64,000 bases of DNA from Anabaena sp. WA102. GTDB lineage: Bacteria; Cyanobacteriota; Cyanobacteriia; Cyanobacteriales; Nostocaceae. The stretch covers positions 682,001-746,000 of the forward strand of contig NZ_CP011456.1 of NCBI RefSeq assembly GCF_001277295.1, written 5' to 3'. Both the position numbers and the translations under genes were made by a program. Under the pieces are notes generated by a model that saw only the letters and a list, made by a program, of their open reading frames with translations, made no database searches and had not been told where the DNA came from. This document shows, one piece after another, positions 27,266 to 35,571 of this stretch (position 1 is its first letter; each line of letters opens with the position of its first letter).

Positions 27266-28825
27266 ATGATGAATAAAAAACTGATGAACCAAAGACTCAA
27301 GATTACTCTTGTCCATCTATCGGGCGAAGAGGGTTTTGTTATGCCCATTGCTGTGGGATTTGGGTTAGTCATGCTCATAATTGCTCTGACGATGATTATG
27401 AGATCTCAGGGTGATGCGGTAAGTGCATCATCTCAAAAAACGGTATCTAGAGCGTTGGCAGCAGCAGAGACAGGTATTACTCGTTACCAGGGTATAATTA
27501 GCCAAAATAAGAATATTGCTGTTTACCCTAATACGAGTTGGCAGACCGTTTTATCATCTAGTAGCAGTAGCAGTAGCAGTAGCAGTAGTAGTGGCTGTGG
27601 TAGTGTTAGCAATAGCAACACTACGAACATAAATACCTCTCAAGTACAAATAGCTACTGGGACTGGATGGCAAAATATAGACGCAAGTGATGTAGGTAAA
27701 GGACAATACCAGCTTGTTAGCTACCAATATACACCTAGTGGTGTAGCAACCAATCCTCCTACTGCACCAGGAGTTGGCACACTGACGGTTCTAGGTCGAG
27801 TTAAGCAAAATGACGCTAATCCAGCCACCACCAAGCTTGTAGTCAGTATTCCTGTATCATCCACTACAACTCCAAATACGGTTACGAATACAGGTACAGC
27901 ACCGGCTGGATTATGGGCAAATAGTTTTAGTTTTAGTGGTGGTAATGCCATAGCAAATGCAAATGTTCAGGATGCTAGTTGTGGTGGTACAGGTACTACT
28001 GCTTTTCCTCAGACCAAGGATGCCAGTGGAAACTATACTAGGATAGGAACTGTGGATGATGGTGATCCTAATACTGCTAATCCAAAGGGTACACTCATCC
28101 AGTCCAATCAGGCATTTCCGGATCTACCTAATGGTAACCAATATACGCCTCCGACATCGAATGTTAACAATATTTCCACTGGAATTAATCGTAATAATGG
28201 CACTCTAACACTTCCTGGTACGGGTGATATCAATAGCAATGGAGTAGCATTTAGTGCCACAGTACCGCAAAATTCAACATACATATATCGTATAGGCGCA
28301 AGCGGTAGCAATTCCATTAACTTAAGTGGAAATGCCAGTATAACTTTTGGATCTTCACGTGGTGCTTGTAACGAAACAATAATAATTTATGCCGATGCTG
28401 ATCTTAATCTGAGTGGTAACGGTCTTGTTGCTCCAACTGTATGTGCAGGGGGACTAACAACAAAAGTTATTTTTTATACGGGACTAAATGCGAGTTTAAC
28501 ATTGACGGGTAACGGTGCAACTTACAACCCAAAGTATTTTAAATTTTATATGTATGGCACTGGGACCGAAGAAGTAAATCTCACGGGTAATGGTTCATCC
28601 TCCGCTTTCATATTTGCACCTTTTATAGCCACAAGATTAACGGGAAATGGTAACGTTTCTGGTTCTTTGTGGACAAAAAGTTTTACTGCTACTGGGAATG
28701 GAAATATTAATCAGTCTGCGGTTTCATGGACTGATTTATCAGAAATTTCCCAGCCTGCCTCTGGTAGTATTCAAACGATAAATCTTGGCAATGTTAATTC
28801 ATGGCAGCGTCAGAGTGTAAATTAA
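27266..28825 (+). CDS. PilX-like minor pilin with poly-serine tract
   Basis: A 519-residue protein with a hydrophobic N-terminal helix (GFVMPIAVGFGLVMLIIALTMIM) preceded by EEG, as in PilX-like proteins, then a helix with the PilX-like RALAAAETGITRYQ, and a large secreted beta-rich domain with repeated LTGNG/LSGNG motifs towards the C-terminus. A run of 14 serines (about residues 97-110) is encoded by (AGTAGC)n. A strong AGGAGG lies 6 nt before the ATG. It is the second gene of the prepilin operon and probably a pilus-tip or pseudopilus component. Confidence 0.78.
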   Translation: MMNKKLMNQRLKITLVHLSGEEGFVMPIAVGFGLVMLIIALTMIMRSQGDAVSASSQKTVSRALAAAETGITRYQGIISQNKNIAVYPNTSWQTVLSSSSSSSSSSSSSGCGSVSNSNTTNINTSQVQIATGTGWQNIDASDVGKGQYQLVSYQYTPSGVATNPPTAPGVGTLTVLGRVKQNDANPATTKLVVSIPVSSTTTPNTVTNTGTAPAGLWANSFSFSGGNAIANANVQDASCGGTGTTAFPQTKDASGNYTRIGTVDDGDPNTANPKGTLIQSNQAFPDLPNGNQYTPPTSNVNNISTGINRNNGTLTLPGTGDINSNGVAFSATVPQNSTYIYRIGASGSNSINLSGNASITFGSSRGACNETIIIYADADLNLSGNGLVAPTVCAGGLTTKVIFYTGLNASLTLTGNGATYNPKYFKFYMYGTGTEEVNLTGNGSSSAFIFAPFIATRLTGNGNVSGSLWTKSFTATGNGNINQSAVSWTDLSEISQPASGSIQTINLGNVNSWQRQSVN

Positions 28826-29053
28826 GTAAGTGGATGATAAAAAACCGAAGTATTAACAAAAAGTAAAGTTGCCCAAAACTTCTTCTCTGTTCCTTTGTTA
28901 TAAAGACAATTTTTAACGCCAACCTACTGAAATGATAGCTAATGTTACCTGATCATCTCCATGAAAATAGTCAGGGTTTCACTCTGATGAAAACGTTAAC
29001 GATCCTTATTATTGGCATTTTAAGTGCAGTAGCTTATACCCAGGTAATACTAT

Positions 29054-29611
29054 ATGAATCATGACAACACCCATTACAGTGAAGATGGATTTACTTTACT
29101 AGAATTAATCGTGGTTATGCTTTTTGTCGGCATCCTAGCTGCTATTTCTGCTCCTAGTTTTTCAGCTTTAAATCGCAGGAATAAAGTTACTCAGGATCTC
29201 ACTAGCGCTAAGAATGCTTTACTAGAAGCACAAAGAAGCGCTATTCGTCGAGGTCAAAACTGTGCGCTTTTGTTTTCTTATGATACATTACCTGATCCAA
29301 AGCCAGCACCAAAAATTAGTACCACTAGTGGTAACTGTCTATCTACAGGTACGGGCAAACTATATAACGTTTCTATGCAAGTATCTACAAATAATACTAG
29401 TTTAGTTAACATTACTGGTTCTAACACGGCTAATTTAACTTTTGATTATCTTGGTCAAATAACTGCCACAAACCCTATCACAATCGTACTCCAGCATGAA
29501 AGTAATACTGGAGATAAAAAGTGTATGGTTGTCTCGCAACCATTAGGATTAATTGCAACTGGCAAATATACGGGTAGTGGTGCTACTTATTCATCCAATT
29601 GTACACCTTAA
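29054..29611 (+). CDS. GspH/FimT-family pseudopilin
   Basis: A 185-residue pseudopilin with the prepilin signal EDGFTLLELIVVMLFVGILAAISAPSF (Glu +5), followed by the FimT/GspH-like NRRNKVTQDLTSAKNALLEAQRSAIRRG and a C-terminal domain with paired cysteines (GNCLST, KKCMVV, SSNCTP) likely in disulphides. It precedes the PilW-like gene by 5 nt. Minor pilins of this type prime assembly of type IV pili or of the type II-like polysaccharide secretion system. The 28826-29053 gap upstream contains no clear gene. Confidence 0.85.
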   Translation: MNHDNTHYSEDGFTLLELIVVMLFVGILAAISAPSFSALNRRNKVTQDLTSAKNALLEAQRSAIRRGQNCALLFSYDTLPDPKPAPKISTTSGNCLSTGTGKLYNVSMQVSTNNTSLVNITGSNTANLTFDYLGQITATNPITIVLQHESNTGDKKCMVVSQPLGLIATGKYTGSGATYSSNCTP

Positions 29612-29616
29612 AAAAT

Positions 29617-30279
29617 ATGTTAAACAATACTTTTAATATCAAAAAAAATATCCAATTTTATCTTCAAAATTATAAAACTATTCAATTTTCTCTCAATGGC
29701 AATGAGGGATTTACTTTGATAGAGTTGTTAGTAGCAATAGCTATCATGTCTGGTGTTTTGATTATAGCTGGTATTGGTATTGTGGCTATGTTGAAACAAA
29801 ATAGTAAAGCATTATCGGAAAGTGACAGACGTGCTAATTTGAATCGGGCTTTGGATTATATTAGCAATGAGGTGAGAATGGCAAATAGTATTTCAGTGCC
29901 GGCAACTTACACATCACCTCCAGAACCTTCAGGTGCTATAGGCAAGCTACGTTTAACTATTCCTAGTGATACTGCATTTCCTAACCACGAATACTATATA
30001 GTTCCTACTTCTGCTAATTGTTCTCCTCCTACTTATACAAGTACCACTATTTGGGCGTGTGATTATATAATTTATAGACGGCTAATTCCATCTAGTGGTA
30101 GTAGTCCATCTGATTCTATGTTAGTAGATGGAGTTAACAGTTTTACTGCTTCTGTTTCTTCTAATCGTCAGGTTGTTTTGACTTTAATTGGAACTTTACC
30201 TCCAATTTTAACTTCATCTGGAAAAGTACCTCAACAGACTGACCCAGTAACCACTACTGCTGTTACTAGAGCTAAATAA
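29617..30279 (+). CDS. PilW/HpsC-type pseudopilin
   Basis: A 220-residue minor pilin with an unusually long pre-sequence (about 27 residues) before the class III prepilin site NEGFTLIELLVAIAIMSGVLIIA, then PilW-like MLKQNSKALSESDRRANLNRALDYISNEVRM and a secreted domain with two cysteines (SANCSPP, WACDYIIY). The ATG at 29617 is chosen over a TTG at 29599 that overlaps the preceding gene. It completes the set of GspH, PilV, PilX and PilW-like subunits, the usual minor-pilin complement. Confidence 0.82.
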   Translation: MLNNTFNIKKNIQFYLQNYKTIQFSLNGNEGFTLIELLVAIAIMSGVLIIAGIGIVAMLKQNSKALSESDRRANLNRALDYISNEVRMANSISVPATYTSPPEPSGAIGKLRLTIPSDTAFPNHEYYIVPTSANCSPPTYTSTTIWACDYIIYRRLIPSSGSSPSDSMLVDGVNSFTASVSSNRQVVLTLIGTLPPILTSSGKVPQQTDPVTTTAVTRAK

Positions 30280-30298
30280 TTAAACAATTGAATAGAAA

Positions 30299-31258
30299 AT
30301 GAGTGAAGTAACAGCAAATTATGACGAATCATGGAAAGAAGCATTAAACGAATATTTTGAAAGCTTCTTATCCTTTTTCTTTCCTTTAGCTTATCAAGCA
30401 ATTGATTGGACACAAAAACCTGAATCTCTGGATAAAGAACTGCAAGCAATTACGGCTTCAGCAAAAACCGAAAGACGAATTGCAGATAAACTTTATAAGG
30501 TTTGGTTGTTGGATAAACAACAAATATGGATTTTAATTCATATTGAAATTCAGAGTCAATATGATGTTAACTTTGAAGAAAGAATGTACACTTATAATTA
30601 CCGAGCCTTTGACCTTTATCATAAATTTGTGGTTGGTTTGGCAATTTTAGGCGATACAAGCCCTACATGGCGACCTAACAGTTATGATCAAGCCATGTTA
30701 GATTGCGAATTGAGGCTCAAATTTCCCATTGCTAAACTTCTGGACTATGAATCGCGTTGGCATGAATTAGAATCTAATCCTAATCCTTTTGCTATGATAG
30801 TAATGGCGCATTTAAAAACTAAAGCCACTACTGGTAATTTTTCAGAACGGGAAGAATGGAAATGGACATTAATTCGCGGACTTTATGAACGCGGTTTAAC
30901 AAAAGAACAAACTGTTAAGCTCTTTAAAATCATTGATAAAATGATGACCCTACCTAAAACGTTACAAGCAGGATTAGTCGCTAAAATCAAACATTTTGAG
31001 GAGGAAACTAAAATGCCTTTTATTAGTCCAACCGAAGAACTGGCAATGGAACGGGGTGAGCAAAAAGGAATACAACAGGGTATACAACGAGAACAACAGC
31101 TAATTATCAGGCAACTAAATCGGCGAATTGGTGAAATTGAATCATCATTAATTGACACGATTCGGACTTTAACAATTGACCAATTAGAATTGCTGGGTGA
31201 AGCACTTTTGGATTTTTCTTCCATTACCGATTTAGAACAATGGTTACAAAATTTGTAG
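30299..31258 (+). CDS. Rpn-family (DUF4351) putative nuclease
   Basis: A 319-residue protein of the Rpn/YhgA-like PD-(D/E)XK family abundant in cyanobacteria. The N-terminal nuclease region has LDKQQIWILIHIEIQSQYD (I-H-I-E-x-Q form of the E-x-K/Q motif) and MYTYNYRAFDLY. The C-terminus has the charged linker ERGEQKGIQQGIQREQQL and the DUF4351 tail (RRIGEIESSLIDTIRTL, LGEALLDFSSITDLEQWL). It appears intact, in contrast to the decayed DUF2887 gene at 17.8 kb. E. coli RpnA is a recombination-promoting nuclease; the role here is unknown. The stop codon lies at the first bases of an inverted-repeat element. Confidence 0.8.
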   Translation: MSEVTANYDESWKEALNEYFESFLSFFFPLAYQAIDWTQKPESLDKELQAITASAKTERRIADKLYKVWLLDKQQIWILIHIEIQSQYDVNFEERMYTYNYRAFDLYHKFVVGLAILGDTSPTWRPNSYDQAMLDCELRLKFPIAKLLDYESRWHELESNPNPFAMIVMAHLKTKATTGNFSEREEWKWTLIRGLYERGLTKEQTVKLFKIIDKMMTLPKTLQAGLVAKIKHFEEETKMPFISPTEELAMERGEQKGIQQGIQREQQLIIRQLNRRIGEIESSLIDTIRTLTIDQLELLGEALLDFSSITDLEQWLQNL

Positions 31259-31363
31259 GTGGGGTTGTGGAACGAAACCCAACATTATAAATCCAACATT
31301 GAGGAATGAAACCCAACATTATCAAGAATTTTGTTGGGTTTCGCTGTCGCTTAACCTAACCTA
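31255..31363. repeat. GTTGGGTTTCG-type inverted-repeat element
   Basis: Starts GTAGGTGGGGTT and ends AACCTAACCTAA, with internal CGAAACCCAACATT and TTGTTGGGTTTCG. Same family as 60096-60235. It overlaps the stop codon of the Rpn-family gene. A further palindrome GGGCGCAGG/CCCTGCGCCC follows at about 31370-31388. Confidence 0.65.
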
Positions 31364-31405
31364 ATCATGGGCGCAGGCCCTGCGCCCCTACGTTTTTATG
31401 ATAAG

Positions 31406-33733
31406 TTAGACTTTTTGTAATTGTGCTACTCTGGGGTCTACGATTTTCTGTCCTAAACTCAGGAATTTAATCGCTACAGAAACTTTATTTCCTTCTCCGA
31501 AAACGTGGGTAATTTCCCCAAGTCCGAAGGACTTATGTAATACTCTGTCACCTACTTGCCAAATTCCGGGGGTGGTTTGTTTACTAGTGGTTGCAGAAGT
31601 GGTTTTAGTCGAACTCCGGGTAACTTTATTTTGGGTGGTTAATAGTTCTGCGGGGATTTCATCGAGAAATTGCGATCGCATTGCCGGTTCTCTAGACCCA
31701 TATAAACGTCTTTCTCTGGCATGAGATAGAAACAACCGTTCTTGAGCGCGGGTAATTCCCACATAACACAAACGCCGTTCCTCTTCTAACAATGAAGGAT
31801 CTTGTAAAGAACGATAACCCGGAAAAAGTCCCTGTTCTAATCCCACCAAAAAGACAACAGGAAACTCCAACCCCTTAGAAGCGTGTAAAGTCATTAAAGA
31901 AACCGCTGTTTGTCCCTCTTTTAAATTATCTAAATCAGAACTCAAAGCCGCACTTTGCAAAAATGCCTGTAAAGAAATATCTTCTCCAGCATTTTCTTCT
32001 TGAAATTGCAGCATAGCATTATATAATTCATTGACGTTACTAATTCTATTATCAGCTTCATCTGTAGCCTGATCTTGCAATTCCTTAATATAGCCAGAAT
32101 CCTCTAAAACCCCTTGTAAAATTTCCGAACCGGGAACAACTTTGATTTGTTCTTGACGATTTTGAATCATGGCGGCGAAATTATTCACAGCTTTCGCCGA
32201 ACGTCCTGCTAAAGTATTTACAGATGTTTCATCACTTAATATTTCCCATAAAGTTGTTCCTAATTGCTGGGAAGCATTCACCAAAGCATCAACAGTAGAT
32301 TTACCAATTCCCCGCCGAGGTGTGTTGATAACTCGTAATAAACTGACAGTATCCGCTGGGTTATTAATCGCCCTTAAATATGCCACAGCATCTTTAATTT
32401 CTTTGCGATCGTAAAATTTCATGCCTCCCACAACCGTATAAGGAATTTGATATTTTACTAATAATTCTTCAAAAGGTCGAGATTGGGCATTTGTTCGATA
32501 TAAAATTGCAAAGTTACCCCAATTTAATTCCGGGTGTTGATGTTCTAAATTTCTAATTTGGTTAATCACAAAAGCTGCTTCTGCCATTTCTTCATCAGCT
32601 TTATGACAATAAATTCCTTCTCCTGGTTCTCTTGTGGCTTTGAGGATTTTATCAATCCGTTGAGTATTATTTTCAATTAATTCATTAGCCGCTTGGAGAA
32701 TATTTTCACATGAACGATAATTTTCTTCTAATTTCACCATAGAACGAGTATCATCATCTGCTAAACCATCCCCAAAATTTTCCTGAAATTCTAGCAAAAT
32801 GGTAAAATCTGCCATTCTAAAACTATAAATTGACTGGTCAGCATCACCAACCACAAACACAGAGCGATTTTGCCATTTCCATTCACTTTTACGGGTTTCT
32901 CCATTTGTCACCAAAAGCTGAATTAGATCATATTGAGTCCGGTTGGTATCTTGATATTCATCAACTAGAATATGAGAGAATTTTTGATGCCAATAAGCTA
33001 AAACTTGCTCATTTTGTTGAAATAATCGGGTAGGAATTAAAATTAAATCATCAAAATCTAAAGCGTTATTTTGGGCAAGTTTATCTTGATAGCGATTATA
33101 AACATCAGTAATAACTCTACCCCGATAGTCTGGTTGTTCACTTTCAAATTGTTGGGGAGAAAGTCCTTGATTTTTGGCGTTACTAATAGCGTAGCGAATA
33201 GATTTAGGTTCAAATTTTTTACTATCTAAATTCAAATCTTTGGTGACAATTTCTTTAATCACACTTTGGACATCCGATTCATCAAAGATAGAAAAGTTTT
33301 TATTCCATTTTCTACCTTTTTCATCTTGATATTTTTCGATATCCCAGCGCAGAATCCGCGAGAATAAACTGTGAAAAGTTCCACACCACATATCTTTAAT
33401 AGTAGTGCGGTAAACCTGTGTTTTTAGTAAGCTTTGTTCATATTCTGTCAGTAAATCAAACTTTTTACCATGTTGTGATATTGCTAATTGTTCAGTAAAT
33501 ATCCTTTGAATTCTTTCCTTCATTTCCCTAGCAGCTTTATTGGTAAATGTCACCGCGAGGATATTTTCAGGATTAACACGATGTTTAATAATCAAATTAG
33601 CAATGCGGTAAGTCAGCGCCCGGGTTTTCCCTGAACCAGCGCCAGCCACCACTAACAATGGTCCGCAGTAGTGTTCGACTGCTTGACGTTGACTAGGATT
33701 AAGGTGAGCAAGAAAATCAATATTTGTGGTCAT
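31406..33733 (-). CDS. pcrA: ATP-dependent DNA helicase PcrA/UvrD
   Basis: Superfamily 1A 3'-5' helicase for nucleotide excision repair and removal of RecA filaments. The 775 residues show motif Ia/Q LNPSQRQAVEH, Walker A VVAGAGSGKTRALTYR, DEYQDTN (Walker B), GDADQSIYSFRMAD, LEENYRS and the C-terminal VGITRAQERLFLSHA. The tail GDRVLHKSFGLGEITHV is the PcrA-type Tudor-like domain that binds RNA polymerase or partners. It is full length with a plausible ATG. It stands alone, convergent with the Rpn-family gene. Confidence 0.95.
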   Translation of the reverse strand: MTTNIDFLAHLNPSQRQAVEHYCGPLLVVAGAGSGKTRALTYRIANLIIKHRVNPENILAVTFTNKAAREMKERIQRIFTEQLAISQHGKKFDLLTEYEQSLLKTQVYRTTIKDMWCGTFHSLFSRILRWDIEKYQDEKGRKWNKNFSIFDESDVQSVIKEIVTKDLNLDSKKFEPKSIRYAISNAKNQGLSPQQFESEQPDYRGRVITDVYNRYQDKLAQNNALDFDDLILIPTRLFQQNEQVLAYWHQKFSHILVDEYQDTNRTQYDLIQLLVTNGETRKSEWKWQNRSVFVVGDADQSIYSFRMADFTILLEFQENFGDGLADDDTRSMVKLEENYRSCENILQAANELIENNTQRIDKILKATREPGEGIYCHKADEEMAEAAFVINQIRNLEHQHPELNWGNFAILYRTNAQSRPFEELLVKYQIPYTVVGGMKFYDRKEIKDAVAYLRAINNPADTVSLLRVINTPRRGIGKSTVDALVNASQQLGTTLWEILSDETSVNTLAGRSAKAVNNFAAMIQNRQEQIKVVPGSEILQGVLEDSGYIKELQDQATDEADNRISNVNELYNAMLQFQEENAGEDISLQAFLQSAALSSDLDNLKEGQTAVSLMTLHASKGLEFPVVFLVGLEQGLFPGYRSLQDPSLLEEERRLCYVGITRAQERLFLSHARERRLYGSREPAMRSQFLDEIPAELLTTQNKVTRSSTKTTSATTSKQTTPGIWQVGDRVLHKSFGLGEITHVFGEGNKVSVAIKFLSLGQKIVDPRVAQLQKV

Positions 33734-34528
33734 AAACTACAACAATGATGAAAAGGACAATTTGTTATCGGGTTATTCTGTCAACGTCGAACTCAGTACA
33801 AAGAATCAAACAAAAGCAGCATAATGGGGCAAAAATGATAAAAATTTACTTAAATTGCTAAACTTTGAGAAAATTTGATATAGTATGAGATTATTTAGTT
33901 TTATCCTTGCCTGTTCCATAACTAGCAACTTCATGTTACTGGATTTTGTGTAAAGTTTTATCATAAGAATACCCGGTAAGTGGGAAACGAGCGTGGCTTT
34001 AGCCCTGAGAGGGATGGTTCGACGCAGCTCACCAGCCACGACACGAGCAGTTCGACCTTCGACAGGCTCAGGGCATCGCAAGCTCACTGACCACGGTTTT
34101 AACCGCTGTGGATATTAAAATTGAAACCAGATTTTTGATTGGAATCTGGAAACCAACTCCCATTTCTGGGGTAATGTTAGCCTTGACCTGTTATAAGAGC
34201 TTGTTGGGCTTGCAACACTGTTCCAGTGACCTTAGAACTGTTTAATCACAAGCGACAGAGCAGGGAACTGGCAACGCATTCGGTGGGTGTCGTGACTCAA
34301 ATAACGGCTACCCTTCGACAACGCTTAGGGTGGTCTGGTCAGTACGGCTTGCTTGATTACTCTTGCAAGCTCAGTCCCTTTAGGGCTGGGTTACTGACAC
34401 TTGTGAAGAACTCTAGATGTAAGATAAACCAATAATCTCTAATCTCTCACTCTGATTAGCGAGGGAAAGTGCCGGTTAACAGCCTTTTGGTTGTAAATAT
34501 CTAGGTAAGAAACTCAACTTTCAAAATC
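33734..34528. other. Spacer with repeat debris; possible IS200/IS605-type right end
   Basis: Almost 800 bp without a credible gene. It contains a stretch typical of cyanobacterial spacers (TTCGACAGGCTCAGGGCATCG, 34052-34080) and, at about 34368-34400, AAGCTCAGTCCCTTTAGGG followed by CTGGGTTACTGAC. That hairpin-plus-tail form is like the right ends of IS200/IS605 elements, but no tnpA or tnpB frame accompanies it. The promoter of the CAAD gene must lie near the end. Confidence 0.35.
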
Positions 34529-34978
34529 ATGGAAACAAAAATGCAAGAACCAGAATTTAAAGAAACCCAGTCTAAAGAAACAACCATACCCGAAATTAAC
34601 ACTCAAACCGGGAATTTGACCAAACTTCAACCTCCTATGCAGTCTCAAGAACAATGGCTGAAATATGGACAACGAATTTCTGGTTTTTTGGGGACATTAC
34701 CAGACTATGTAGGTAAATTCTTTGGTCAATATCAGCAGCCAATTGTTAGTATTGGCTTAGTAGTGACAGGAGTAATCACAGTTAAGGTACTATTGGCTGT
34801 ATTAGATGCTCTTAATGATGTTCCTTTGGTAGCACCTACCTTTGAATTAATTGGCATTGGTTATTCTGTGTGGTTTGTTTATCGCTATTTACTCAAAGCT
34901 TCTAGCAGACAGGAGTTATCTGAAGAAATTACCACCCTCAAATCCCAAGTTGTCGGTAAGCACACTTCTAAATCTTAA
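34529..34978 (+). CDS. CAAD-domain (CURT1-like) thylakoid protein
   Basis: A 149-residue protein with a hydrophilic N-terminus (about 1-75) and a CAAD domain: two membrane helices (PIVSIGLVVTGVITVKVLLAVLDAL and PTFELIGIGYSVWFVYRYLL) followed by an amphipathic helix (SSRQELSEEITTLKSQV). CAAD is the cyanobacterial aminoacyl-tRNA synthetase appended domain, homologous to plant CURT1 proteins that bend thylakoid grana margins. This is the stand-alone form, expected in thylakoid membranes. It is followed by a CCCCGACTTCTT palindrome and a T-rich run that would make a good terminator. Confidence 0.87.
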   Translation: METKMQEPEFKETQSKETTIPEINTQTGNLTKLQPPMQSQEQWLKYGQRISGFLGTLPDYVGKFFGQYQQPIVSIGLVVTGVITVKVLLAVLDALNDVPLVAPTFELIGIGYSVWFVYRYLLKASSRQELSEEITTLKSQVVGKHTSKS

Positions 34979-35000
34979 CTCACAAATTTAGACAAATTTA

Positions 35001-35045
35001 GATCCCCGACTTCTTAAAGAAGTCGGGGATCTTTTTTCTTTTCTT
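35001..35045 (+). terminator. Hairpin plus T-run after the CAAD gene
   Basis: Short-form palindrome GATCCCCGACTTCTT / AAAGAAGTCGGGGATC followed at once by CTTTTTTCTTTTCTTTTTTC. Of the eight copies in the window, this one most looks like a rho-independent terminator. Confidence 0.6.
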
Positions 35046-35263
35046 TTTTCTTTTTTACAAAGCCAAGAGTTCGTTGTTTTTTTGTGAATTTAGAATATGT
35101 CACATACGTCAGTCCAAATATGTGTTACGAAAAGATTATTTATAACTGAAAGATCACGGTTGTGTTTATAAATAACACATCTTACCATCATATACATATT
35201 TAACCTGTTTGGATAAGAATTTGTAAAGGTTTACCACTGCTCAACAGTGTCAAGTACCTTCAA

Positions 35264-35535
35264 GCCAGGGAATTAATTCCCTGTCTAATAGCTCAAGTCG
35301 GTTAAAACCGACTATTTTGGCGGTATTTATTCGAGAAATAGGATAATTTTTGATTTCGATGTCATCAGAGACTTGAGCCAGGGAATTAATTCCCTGTCTA
35401 ATAGCTCAAGTCGTTTAAAACCGACTATTTTGGCGGTACTTATTCGATAAATAGGATAATTTCTGATTTCGATGTTATCACAGTGCGTTTCAACGCACTT
35501 TAGCTATTAGACCGGAACTTCAGTTCCGGGCGGGT
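35264..35535. repeat. Four-hairpin element with internal 113-bp duplication
   Basis: The half element GCCAGGGAATTAATTCCCTG...CAAGTCGGTTAAAACCGACT occurs at 35264 and again at 35377. The second copy continues into AGTGCGTTTCAACGCACT and the terminal ACCGGAACTTCAGTTCCGG. It lies directly upstream of the 1445-residue protein gene, so that gene's promoter must be inside or next to it. The remaining 34979-35571 gap has no gene. Confidence 0.75.
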
Positions 35536-35571
35536 ATAAAAGCTTAGTTACCAAGTACAAAGGAAAAAAAT

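Noticed and set aside
34226..34435. 69-residue frame in the spacer before the CAAD gene
   Set aside because: No recognisable domain, it covers the IS-end-like hairpin, and lacks a ribosome-binding site.
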